DNA of 6,567 nucleotides, from positions 1-6,567 of the forward strand of contig SFGN01000108.1 in NCBI GenBank assembly GCA_004556565.1, in the 5' to 3' direction. This document shows, piece after piece, positions 1 through 6,470 of the stretch; within the stretch, counting starts at the first letter, position 1; each line of letters begins with the position of its first letter. A model generated the notes under the pieces. That model made no database searches, was not told where the DNA came from, and saw only the letters and a list, made by a program, of their open reading frames with translations. The position numbers and the translations under genes are program-made. This stretch comes from Lachnospiraceae bacterium. Lineage in GTDB: Bacteria > Bacillota_A > Clostridia > Lachnospirales > Lachnospiraceae.

Positions 1-96
1 CATGAATAGGACACCCTTGGTCTTGGCTGTATCCTTCCCACTACTAGGGCGGATTAGGAACTTTCATCCATTAGCGACGTGCGCCGCCAGGCGCAC
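1..96 (-). mobile_element. Group IIC intron, 5' end (partial, runs off the left edge)
   Basis: Read on the minus strand, the element starts at 96 with GTGCGCC, matching the group II 5' consensus GUGYG. It continues through a GC-rich segment able to fold (GTGCGC with GCGCAC) into domain I sequence. The stretch at 9-18 reads AAGGGTGTCC, which matches, from memory, the conserved domain I segment of the Oceanobacillus iheyensis group IIC intron. The 5' splice junction lies 4 nt beyond the T-tract of the operon terminator (97-133), and class C introns are known to insert just behind terminator hairpins. The rest of domain I, the maturase gene and domains V/VI lie outside the window. The class assignment rests on the insertion site, on this motif, and on the 3' intron end at the other edge of the window. 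Whether both ends belong to identical copies cannot be seen. Confidence 0.85.
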
Positions 97-133
97 ATAT
101 AAAAACGGCAGACCTTTTGGCCCGCCGCTTTTT
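97..133 (-). terminator. Rho-independent terminator of the ABC/DUF4340 operon
   Basis: On the minus strand a 10-bp GC-rich stem (119-128 with 105-114, three G-U pairs) closes an AAAA loop (115-118). The stem extends by A-T pairs into a T-tract (101-105) followed by ATAT. It begins about 20 nt after the DUF4340 stop codon. The A-tract before the stem would also let it act in the opposite direction. The group IIC intron begins at 96, right after this structure, so the hairpin is probably also the intron's insertion signal. Confidence 0.9.
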
Positions 134-153
134 CAATTGTTTTCAGATATTTT

Positions 154-1089
154 TTATTCTTCTGCTTCTGTTTCGGCCTCTTCGTTCAATATGTTGCCGC
201 AGACTGCATCTGAAATCAGATATACGATTTTCGATTCATTAATCATGACATACCTGTTTCCTTCTCCGTCCTCGCATCCGATATACATAATGAGCGTCTC
301 TTCCTCTCCATTTTGTGTATAGGTTGCCTCGACAACAATTCTGGAATCTTCATCCAGCCCATAGATTTCCAGATCTTCGTCCTCAACAGAATAGTCAGCA
401 GCCGTATCCAGCGTTACCGCTCCGAGTCCTCCGGCAACCGCGGAAATGTTTTCCGTATCATCTTCATTTTCCGAATCGTAAGTAGTTGTTGTACCATTCT
501 GCGTGATTACTTCTTTTTTCAGATTACCGCTTCCGATATTCGGATAATCATCATACTGAGCGATCTCACTCAGGCTTTCGGTAATTTCACCGATCACTGA
601 GGAAGAAGCAGTATATACTTCTCCTGTATCACCGACAGTCACATAATAATTATCACCGACCGAATTTCCAAAATACAGCTCAGTATCATTTCCGTCACTG
701 TCTGTCAGGATCACGGTATAAGACGGCTCATCAAAACCGTATTCCGAAAGCGCATCTCCGTCCTTTAACTCACGCTCCGCTTTCAGCTTTCCAAATGTAT
801 CTGCCAGTCCTTCCGGATAGCTCTGCAGCAGAGGAAAATCATTATCCGCTGTATAAACCCAGACATCATCCTGCTTTTCAAATGCCATCTCACCATTTCC
901 GATATCGTACCGGATTTTTTTTACTTCGGATATATCCGTAATGTAGACTGTCTCCGCCTCCGCCTGCTCTGAGGCTTTTTGTTCCTGCTTTTTATTCATA
1001 ATTTTCATTCCGAAATATACCGCCAGAAGCAGCACCAGGACACCCAGTAAAATCCAGATCGCCGGTATTTGTTTTTTCTTTGTTCCCAT
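154..1089 (-). CDS. DUF4340 domain-containing membrane-anchored protein
   Basis: This 311-residue protein is the last gene of the operon. A short basic N-terminus (GTKKK) precedes one membrane segment (about residues 10-30), and the rest is predicted to be extracytoplasmic. Two copies of a beta-rich module are visible. Residues about 115-165 (LSEYGFDEP... TELYFGN... YYVTVGDTGEVYTA) align by eye with about 240-296 (LEIYGLDED... LIMYIGC... RYVMINESKIVYLI), as is usual for DUF4340. The C-terminus is very acidic. The start is ATG at 1089, with AAGGAGG 5 nt upstream; a GTG at 1104 would overlap that ribosome site and is unlikely. It follows the GldG-like gene after 32 bp. DUF4340 proteins commonly accompany Gld-like ABC-2 systems and are thought to be periplasmic or surface-side accessory subunits. 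Biochemical function is unknown. Confidence 0.88.
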   Translation of the reverse strand: MGTKKKQIPAIWILLGVLVLLLAVYFGMKIMNKKQEQKASEQAEAETVYITDISEVKKIRYDIGNGEMAFEKQDDVWVYTADNDFPLLQSYPEGLADTFGKLKAERELKDGDALSEYGFDEPSYTVILTDSDGNDTELYFGNSVGDNYYVTVGDTGEVYTASSSVIGEITESLSEIAQYDDYPNIGSGNLKKEVITQNGTTTTYDSENEDDTENISAVAGGLGAVTLDTAADYSVEDEDLEIYGLDEDSRIVVEATYTQNGEEETLIMYIGCEDGEGNRYVMINESKIVYLISDAVCGNILNEEAETEAEE

Positions 1090-1094
1090 GCGTT

Positions 1095-1101
1095 CCTCCT
1101 T
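1095..1101 (-). promoter_or_regulatory. Ribosome binding site that fixes the DUF4340 start
   Basis: AAGGAGG on the minus strand, 5 nt before ATG at 1089. The in-frame GTG at 1104 immediately precedes and overlaps this site, so ATG at 1089 is the better start and the protein is five residues shorter than the longest reading. Confidence 0.75.
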
Positions 1102-1121
1102 CACACTATATCAGATTTTCA

Positions 1122-2570
1122 TTATGCTCTTCTTCTGCGGAACCATACGACAAATCCGGAAATCACGATAAGAAGCGGCAGTCCTATGATTACTGCGAGG
1201 CTGAATAATCCTGCATGCTGAACGGTATTATATTCAACTGCCAGGCTCTTTGGCTCGATAGAAATATTTTCCACTCCGTCAAAATTCGCTGTCACCGCAT
1301 TCATGAACAATGTGGTGTTTTCCAGTGTCGTAAATGTATCTGTAATTGAAGCTTCAATGATACTTCCCGCAGAGATCACGGTCAGACGGCTTTCCGCCTC
1401 TTCTGTCTCTTCGTCTTCTGATACTTCTTCTGAATCTTCACTGCCGGAGGCAGTCGTCACTGTTTCCGTGGCAACTGCGCCAAGTACATAATTTCCTTCT
1501 GTCTGATCATCCTCCGTAACAGCATAAGAATTATCCGATGTGCTCATGAATGCAGATGTAGAAATAGTATCCCGCTGTGCATCGGTAAGCTGCATACCGT
1601 GAGTGTTGATTACCAGAACCATCTCAGATGAGATTCCGGAATCCAGGCCGTTTGATACAGAAAGTTTCGGGAAAATATAGTAATAATTCCCCTGATAGCA
1701 TCGCTGTGTATCTGCGATATATCCATCCACAGATTCCATGCCGTATTCAAGCATGAGGGAGCTCAGATTCGGAAGCTCTGTGCTGTTCGTCTCTCCCAGA
1801 AGAATCATCACATTTCCCCCGCCTGAAAGATAATTACGTATTGACTCGAGCTCACTGTCTGCAAGATCTTTTTCCGGAGAATACATCAGAAGAAGATCAC
1901 AGTCCTGCGGGACAGCATCCTGCATCATCAGATTCACTTCAGTAACCGTACAATTATTTTTATCCATCAGATCATTGATTGTTGTGGAAAAGGTGCTTTC
2001 ACCGTGTCCCGAGGTCCGGTAAATCTTCTGGTTTGCATCATTTACCACATAATTGACTGCACTGGTAAGCTGGCCTTCCCCGTCAAATTCGGATTCTGCC
2101 GCTGAGCCTGTATAGTAATAGGAATACATATCCATGACAATAATATCATCAAAACTGATCTGCGTGCTTTTTCCGGTATCTTCACAGGAAACGATGATCG
2201 TATCCTCCTGCGCATCATATTCGTTTAATACTGACGGATGCAGGACGGGGTCGATCCATTCCACCTTCAGATGCTTTGAAAGTGCAGCATACTTGCTGAC
2301 AAATGTACTGATTCTTTCGTCCGACTCTTCTTTTACTGCCAGTACTTTGATATCAACATCTTTATCAAGTTTATCAAGGAAGTCCCTGCTCGTATCGGTA
2401 ATTTCATATATTTTTGTACTGCTGACATCAATATTACGGTACTGCTCCGGAAGCTGCCCGATGATCAGATTGAATACGATCACGATTGCGACTACAGCCG
2501 CTGTTATTCCTATGCTGTATGTCCCTCGTTTTGTTTTTGTTGTCTGAAATAATTTCTTGATTTTTTCCAT
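1122..2570 (-). CDS. GldG-like ABC transporter auxiliary protein
   Basis: This 482-residue protein has a basic cytoplasmic N-terminus and a first membrane segment at about 19-38. A large extracytoplasmic region follows, then a C-terminal membrane segment (about 453-475) ending in a basic FRRRRA tail. The middle matches the ABC_transp_aux/GldG pattern: an N-terminal part with ITDTSRDFLDKLDKDVDIKVLAVK (52-80, key residues only), then the marker motif SGHGE (187-191). After that comes DCDLLLMYSPEKDLADSELE (223-242) and a GGGNVMILLGE strand (250-260), a GATase-like or Rossmann-type fold in this family. A low-complexity acidic insert lies at about 376-394. AGGAGGG at 2578-2584 is 7 nt before the ATG. 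The gene lies 16 bp after the permease. In Bacteroidetes, GldA/F/G form an ABC complex linked to gliding; in Clostridia the same architecture occurs without gliding and its substrate is unknown. Expected role: surface-side partner of the permease. Confidence 0.87.
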   Translation of the reverse strand: MEKIKKLFQTTKTKRGTYSIGITAAVVAIVIVFNLIIGQLPEQYRNIDVSSTKIYEITDTSRDFLDKLDKDVDIKVLAVKEESDERISTFVSKYAALSKHLKVEWIDPVLHPSVLNEYDAQEDTIIVSCEDTGKSTQISFDDIIVMDMYSYYYTGSAAESEFDGEGQLTSAVNYVVNDANQKIYRTSGHGESTFSTTINDLMDKNNCTVTEVNLMMQDAVPQDCDLLLMYSPEKDLADSELESIRNYLSGGGNVMILLGETNSTELPNLSSLMLEYGMESVDGYIADTQRCYQGNYYYIFPKLSVSNGLDSGISSEMVLVINTHGMQLTDAQRDTISTSAFMSTSDNSYAVTEDDQTEGNYVLGAVATETVTTASGSEDSEEVSEDEETEEAESRLTVISAGSIIEASITDTFTTLENTTLFMNAVTANFDGVENISIEPKSLAVEYNTVQHAGLFSLAVIIGLPLLIVISGFVVWFRRRRA

Positions 2571-2586
2571 GCTCCTGCCCTCCTAA

Positions 2587-3453
2587 CTAACTCCAGCGCC
2601 GTTTCTGAATGGCCTGTACCGTCAGAAAAACAAACACGGCAATCACAGATAAATACAGCACAATTCCGCTCACATCAACAATGCTGCCTGACACAATATT
2701 CTCAAACACATCTGTCAGAGCAAGCTTTCCAAACAGTTTCGTCAGGAGATTCTCGAACAGCTCCGGTTTCACAAAATAAGTAATGAGGCATGCTGCCACG
2801 CTGATTCCTTCCAGTCCGGCGGCAATCACCCAGTTTGATGTGATCTGCCATACCACAAATACGCATACGCTCAGAACTACCAGAAGTCCGATCATAGAGC
2901 CAAATGCAGAAGTCGGGAAAAATCCCAGTATGCCTTCCCACAGATATATGATGAGCAGAACTCCAAACGTACTTATATAAGCAATAATCTGACTTTCTGT
3001 AAGTGCCGACAAAAACATCCCGATTGAAATATACACACATCCGAGAAGGAAAAATACAAAAATGGAAATGTAATCTATTCTCAGGAATGCCGTCCCGTTC
3101 AGCTTAATCAGAAGCGGGAAAATACAGAAGATAAGATTCGGGATCGCAACTACCGTCACCATCGCCAGATATTTTCCCAGAACGACTTTCACAAGGCTGA
3201 CCGGAGCCGTAAATAAAAGCTGGTCCGTCCGGTTCTTCCGTTCCTCTGAAAAGCTTTTCATCGTAATCAACGGAATCCCTACAATGAATACGATCATGCA
3301 TCCTGATAATGTATAGCAAAAATACGGATAGCCTGCATTCAGATTATATGCGGTAAAATAAATTCCCGTAAATGCCACAAGAAAGGCTACAAATACGCAT
3401 CCAATCATTGACTGGAAATATGACTTTAATTCTCTTTTATAAATTGCCGTCAT
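2587..3453 (-). CDS. ABC-2 type transporter permease (GldF-like)
   Basis: This 288-residue integral membrane protein would form the transmembrane channel of the ABC complex. A short amphipathic N-terminus (MTAIYKRELKSYF) is typical of ABC-2 permeases. Hydrophobic segments lie at about 16-35, 45-64, 95-115, 127-150, 156-175, 184-202, 205-226 and 259-281; the exact number of helices is uncertain. Between the second and third segments is the family's conserved cytoplasmic loop (about 65-86, with FSEERKNRTDQLL and TAPVS), which contacts the ATPase subunit. The start ATG overlaps the end of the ATPase gene by 17 bp, and its ribosome site GGGGGAG (3461-3467) is 7 nt upstream, so translation of the two was probably coupled. 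The downstream GldG-like gene follows within 16 bp. The reading frame is intact even though the upstream ATPase frame is interrupted. Confidence 0.9.
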   Translation of the reverse strand: MTAIYKRELKSYFQSMIGCVFVAFLVAFTGIYFTAYNLNAGYPYFCYTLSGCMIVFIVGIPLITMKSFSEERKNRTDQLLFTAPVSLVKVVLGKYLAMVTVVAIPNLIFCIFPLLIKLNGTAFLRIDYISIFVFFLLGCVYISIGMFLSALTESQIIAYISTFGVLLIIYLWEGILGFFPTSAFGSMIGLLVVLSVCVFVVWQITSNWVIAAGLEGISVAACLITYFVKPELFENLLTKLFGKLALTDVFENIVSGSIVDVSGIVLYLSVIAVFVFLTVQAIQKRRWS

Positions 3454-4408
3454 CTGTCTTCTCCCCCTCTCCCTGTGTCAGTTCCATAAATACATCTTCC
3501 AGGCTTACTTTTTCTGTCTTCAGTGTCACGAGCGGGCATCGTTTTTCTGCGAAGGCAAAGAAAATGTCTTCCCGTAGGTCCAACCCCTCCTGTAATTCTA
3601 TCCTGGCTTCTGTCAGAGGTTCATCGAGATTTACAGGAGTATCTTCCACCGTGATCTTTTTAATTCCCGGAATCGCACGCAGAATATTTCTAACTTCGGC
3701 AGGTTCTGCCTTTGCCTCGATCCGCACAGATTCTGAGCCGTTCATCAGGCGTTCAAGATTTGCAGGTGTATCGCTTGCCACCAGCTTTCCTTTGGAAATA
3801 ATCATGATGTAATCACATACTTCCTGTACCTCAGCGAGAATATGAGAACTCAGGATAACCGTATGTTTCTTTGCCAGGCTCCGGATCAGTTCGCGGATTT
3901 CAATAATCTGCTTCGGATCCAGCCCGACCGTAGGCTCATCCAGAATAATGATGTCCGGGAATCCAAGCAATGCCTGTGCAAGTCCTACCCTCTGCCTGTA
4001 GCCTTTGGACAGATTTTTGATCATCCTCGACTGCACATCCAGAATCCGTGTAAGCTTCATCACTTCATTCACTGCATTCTCCCGTCCTTTGCGCGTAATC
4101 CCTTTTAATTCAGCCGCAAATTCCAGGTATTCCGACACAAGCATATCCGTATAAACCGGCGGAATCTCCGGCAGATACCCGATATGCTTTTTTGCTTCTT
4201 CGGGTTCTTTAAGTATATCATGGCCATCTATGAGTATTTCCCCTTCCGTGACACCAAGATATCCCGTCATCATGTTCATTGTGGTGGATTTTCCCGCACC
4301 GTTCGGACCAAGGAAACCATAAATTTTCCCCTCTTACAGAGTAAAATTCAGATGGTCGACGGCCAGGTGGTTTCCATAGCGTTTTACTAAATTTCTTACC
4401 TTAATCAA
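3437..4408 (-). pseudogene. ABC-2 transporter ATP-binding subunit, interrupted by a nonsense codon
   Basis: Read through the stop, the gene encodes 323 residues, a normal length for this class. It starts at TTG 4408 with AGGAGG 7 nt upstream. Codon 25 is TAA (4334-4336), between ...HLNFTL and EGKIYGFLGPNGAGKST; relatives usually have Glu there, and GAA to TAA is one base change. Beyond it the frame is intact: Walker A GPNGAGKST (34-42), LPE at the Q-loop position (about 79-81), signature LSKGYRQRV (133-141), Walker B IIILDEPT (153-160, catalytic Glu158), D-loop GLDP (162-165), switch His189, then a C-terminal regulatory-type domain (about 225-315). The first ATG after the stop, at 4279 (codon 44), falls after the P-loop, so a product of 280 residues from there could not bind ATP normally. 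It should power the permease encoded next. A sequencing error is the main alternative to true inactivation. Confidence 0.85.
4334..4336 (-). other. Premature TAA stop before Walker A
   Basis: In-frame TAA at codon 25 of the ATP-binding subunit. The sequence on both sides reads as conserved ABC-ATPase without any shift of frame, so this is a point substitution and not an indel. No in-frame ATG, GTG or TTG lies between it and the P-loop; an ATT at codon 29, close to a purine-rich GAGGGG, is only a weak possible restart. Confidence 0.85.
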
Positions 4409-4415
4409 GACCTTA

Positions 4416-4421
4416 CCTCCT
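4416..4421 (-). promoter_or_regulatory. Ribosome binding site of the ABC ATP-binding gene (TTG start)
   Basis: AGGAGG on the minus strand, 7 nt before TTG at 4408. The encoded residues that follow (IKVRNLVKRYG) are a typical ABC-ATPase N-terminus, which supports the non-ATG start and the full-length reading of the broken gene. Confidence 0.8.
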
Positions 4422-4443
4422 GTCATTATCGTACGGAACAAAA

Positions 4444-4461
4444 TTAACAGACATCTGTGAA
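4444..4461 (-). promoter_or_regulatory. 18-bp near-perfect palindrome, possible operator
   Basis: The minus-strand sequence TTCACAGATGTCTGTTAA has arms TTnACAGA and TCTGTnAA around a 2-nt centre, with one mismatched pair. It lies about 35 bp upstream of the TTG start of the ABC operon, where a repressor or activator site would be expected. A second TTCACAGA half-site occurs at 4498-4505. I found no convincing -35/-10 pair next to it, so the role as an operator is inferred. Confidence 0.35.
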
Positions 4462-4546
4462 AGTTCTGTGTTTGAAATGTGAGAATGTTTTGTAGATTCT
4501 GTGAACGCCCAAATCCTCTTCCCGGCAGATAAATCCATGCATACTC

Positions 4547-4577
4547 AAAAAGCGCCCAACCTTTTAAGATTGAGCGC
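4547..4577 (-). terminator. Rho-independent terminator of the ABC-class ATPase gene
   Basis: On the minus strand, GCGCTCAATC (4568-4577) pairs with GGTTGGGCGC (4552-4561) over 10 bp with two G-U pairs. The loop is TTAAAA, and TTTTT (4547-4551) follows directly. It lies about 60 nt past the stop codon and separates this gene from the ABC operon. Confidence 0.85.
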
Positions 4578-4603
4578 CTCCGGCCGGTTTATCGCTATAC
4601 GTA

Positions 4604-4640
4604 TGTCTAATACTGATGTCTGTCTAAAACTTATGTCTAA
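4604..4640 (-). repeat. Three short TTAGACA direct repeats
   Basis: TTAGACA occurs on the minus strand at 4634-4640 (overlapping the TAG stop of the ATPase gene), 4621-4627 and 4604-4610, with starts 13 and 17 bp apart. The outer two extend to TTAGACATA. No known binding site is recognised; chance or local slippage is possible. Confidence 0.35.
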
Positions 4641-6406
4641 AGAAGAAGTCCCCTGAATCGATTGAAGCACGCAAATATTTCCTGGGTTCTCGGCATTGCA
4701 AGGGATGATACATTCGAGGAACTTTCACATAACCCGGCAAGCCCATCCTGTTCAATCTGCTTTTCCAGTTGCGCTACTGCTTCTGCCAGATTCGTTTTCC
4801 CATTAAAGTAATGCATCTGAGCATAACGGACACAATATCCGAGTGCTGTCACCTGTTCGCTGTCTACAAGCTGTTCCACATAACGCAGGTCAATGCTTTC
4901 CCTGTTGATCTGCACCGCCTCGCATCCCAACGTCTTCATTTTTATACGTTCATTTGCACGAAATGCCTTGTCAGCTTTCGGGCGGCGGTCAAATTCCGGC
5001 GTCTGCGCCTTAGGACAGCTTCCAGTTTTTCCTGACATTTCACCTGCAGATTTCACCGCCGCCTGTGATCGGCTGTCTTTACCATAGCTCTCCTGGGCAT
5101 AATATGCCCCCGCTTCTTTTTTAGCCGCATCTGTGATATCCTTCGGCAGATAACGGTCCATCTGGACTATCGTATCGGCCAGACGGAAAAACGCTCCGGA
5201 GCTTCCGGCAACGATAACCGTTGAAACCCCGTAGTTTTCATATAATTCCCTGATTCGCTCAATAAACGGCGTAATCGGCTCCATATCACGGTGGATCACA
5301 CGCTGCATCAATTCATCTCTTATCATAAAATTGGTAGCGCTTGTATCCTCATCGATCAGCAGAGTCTTCGCTCCTGCCTCCATGCCTTCAATCACATTTG
5401 CCGCCTGGGAAGTGCTTCCGCTGGCATCCTCCGTATAAAACTGACGGGTATCCTTTCCATTTGGCAGGTCATTAATAAACATGGAAATATCGGTCTTCCT
5501 GATGCTTCTGCCATCCTCAGCCCGGATTTTCAATGCCGTGTCATCTGTGATGACGTATTCCCTTCCGTCTCCTTCAATATGATCGTATACTCCCAGTTCT
5601 AGTGCTTTCAAAAGTGTTGATTTTCCATGATAACCGCCGCCTACGATTAATGTAATGCCGCGGCGTATTCCCATACCGCTTATAATTCCTTTATGCGGAA
5701 GCTGCATGGTGACTTCCATACTTTTTGGTGACTGAAATGCAATTCCTCCCTTCATTGGCCTGGAGGAAACCCCTGACTCCCTTGGCAGTACCGAATCGTT
5801 TGCCACGAACGCCACAAGTCCAAGCGCTTTTAACTGCCCGCGTATATATTCCTGGTCTTCCGCCAGTTCAATCACATTTCGCACTTTTTTCTGATTATTG
5901 TTCTTATAATAAAGAGAGTTCTGTATACATTCCGGCAGGAACACAAACAGAATCTTTTCCAGCTCTCTAGCATTAATTGTCCTTCCGTTCGCCGGAAATC
6001 CAACTTCAAGCCTCAGTATAACGTCCCCGGTAACAGCATTGATCTCACAGGCGGTTCTCTCCAGTACCTCCTGCCCGCAGCGGCTCACCGACATCAGCCC
6101 GCTCTTCCCTGAGCCTTTCGCTTCAAATGTATACTGCTGCAATGTACGTCCAAACTGTCTTGTCAGGTAATCCTGTAGTGCTCTTCTCTGGCATTTCCCT
6201 GTGAAATACTCTTTGGGGAATCCGGCCACATTTCCTTTCACATGTACACTGATCTTCGACGGTGAAGCAAACGGATCTCCCTGTACATGATCTATAGACA
6301 ACAGATATCTCGGAAAACGGTAAACACCCTTTGTGTCTTTGTACGCCGGATATCCTCTATGGTCAATTCTCCTCAATAATTCTCTTAAATCATCTGATGT
6401 CTGCAT
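4637..6406 (-). CDS. Predicted ATPase of the ABC class (PF09818/COG3044-like)
   Basis: This 589-residue protein has no membrane segments and is probably cytosolic. An N-terminal domain (about 1-240; LLRRIDHRGYPAYKD and SIDHVQGDPFASPS are typical of the family) precedes the nucleotide-binding core. The core has Walker A GGGYHGKST (256-264), a conserved EDASGSTSQAANVIEG block (326-341) in the place of an ABC signature, and Walker B TLLIDEDTSATNFM (348-361, Asp352/Glu353). A C-terminal domain (about 490-589) follows a low-complexity linker (about 440-485). The family is widespread and poorly characterised; the trypanosome RNA-editing protein MRB1590 is a structurally known relative, hinting at a nucleic-acid role, which here is only inference. 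The start is ATG at 6406 with AGGAGTG 6 nt upstream. Longer readings run 50 codons into the intron's domains V/VI and are artefacts. It has its own promoter candidate and terminator, so it is a single-gene unit. Confidence 0.9.
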   Translation of the reverse strand: MQTSDDLRELLRRIDHRGYPAYKDTKGVYRFPRYLLSIDHVQGDPFASPSKISVHVKGNVAGFPKEYFTGKCQRRALQDYLTRQFGRTLQQYTFEAKGSGKSGLMSVSRCGQEVLERTACEINAVTGDVILRLEVGFPANGRTINARELEKILFVFLPECIQNSLYYKNNNQKKVRNVIELAEDQEYIRGQLKALGLVAFVANDSVLPRESGVSSRPMKGGIAFQSPKSMEVTMQLPHKGIISGMGIRRGITLIVGGGYHGKSTLLKALELGVYDHIEGDGREYVITDDTALKIRAEDGRSIRKTDISMFINDLPNGKDTRQFYTEDASGSTSQAANVIEGMEAGAKTLLIDEDTSATNFMIRDELMQRVIHRDMEPITPFIERIRELYENYGVSTVIVAGSSGAFFRLADTIVQMDRYLPKDITDAAKKEAGAYYAQESYGKDSRSQAAVKSAGEMSGKTGSCPKAQTPEFDRRPKADKAFRANERIKMKTLGCEAVQINRESIDLRYVEQLVDSEQVTALGYCVRYAQMHYFNGKTNLAEAVAQLEKQIEQDGLAGLCESSSNVSSLAMPRTQEIFACFNRFRGLLL

Positions 6407-6412
6407 TTTATT

Positions 6413-6419
6413 CACTCCT
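6413..6419 (-). promoter_or_regulatory. Ribosome binding site that fixes the ABC-class ATPase start
   Basis: AGGAGTG, 6 nt before ATG at 6406. The family's conserved N-terminus begins shortly after this ATG, and the upstream open frame belongs to the intron, so this site decides the start. Confidence 0.8.
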
Positions 6420-6437
6420 GTCAAATATTCTTTTTGA

Positions 6438-6466
6438 AGTATAACCAATTTTGAAGACACATGCAA
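6438..6466 (-). promoter_or_regulatory. Candidate sigma-A promoter for the ABC-class ATPase gene
   Basis: On the minus strand TTGCAT (6461-6466) and TATACT (6438-6443, five of six consensus bases) are separated by 17 bp. The -10 box lies about 30 bp before the start codon, leaving a short leader with the AGGAGTG site. The -35 is weak (three of six). It begins only 4 bp beyond the intron 3' end, so the intron sits just upstream of the promoter without cutting it. Confidence 0.55.
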
Positions 6467-6470
6467 GGCA

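Larger units (their letters stand above)
4409..4636. other. Intergenic region between the ABC-class ATPase gene and the ABC operon
   Basis: This 228-bp gap holds, from right to left: three short TTAGACA repeats overlapping the end of the ATPase gene, the terminator (4547-4577), a TTCACAGA half-site (4498-4505), an 18-bp palindrome (4444-4461) and the AGGAGG site of the ABC operon. A promoter for the operon is expected here, because a terminator precedes it, but none stands out; GATAAT at 4425-4430 is too close to the ribosome site to serve as a -10. I saw no small ORF or structured RNA that I could support. Confidence 0.6.

Noticed and set aside
2..322. Plus-strand open frame of 106 codons at the left edge
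   Set aside because: It runs antisense through the intron end, the terminator and the DUF4340 gene, has no ribosome site and resembles no family I know.
2134..2547. Plus-strand open frame of 137 codons
   Set aside because: It is antisense to the GldG-like gene, which has clear motifs and a ribosome site; the frame is a by-product of codon bias.
2702..3040. Minus-strand open frame of 112 codons inside the permease gene
   Set aside because: It is an alternative frame of the permease, whose own frame encodes clear membrane segments.
3372..3812. Plus-strand open frame of 146 codons opposite the permease/ATPase junction
   Set aside because: Serine-rich antisense translation without a family signature or ribosome site.
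3437..4279. Treating the 280-codon frame from ATG 4279 as the complete ATPase gene
   Set aside because: The conserved N-terminus and Walker A lie upstream in the same frame behind a single stop codon, and no ribosome site suits ATG 4279, so the true gene starts at TTG 4408.
4425..4430. GATAAT as the -10 box of the ABC operon
   Set aside because: It is 4 nt or less from the AGGAGG site, so a start there would leave no leader, and no -35 lies 16-18 bp upstream.
4580..4603. Short palindromes CCGGCCGG and ATACGTAT
   Set aside because: Eight-base palindromes are common by chance and no flanking structure supports a function.
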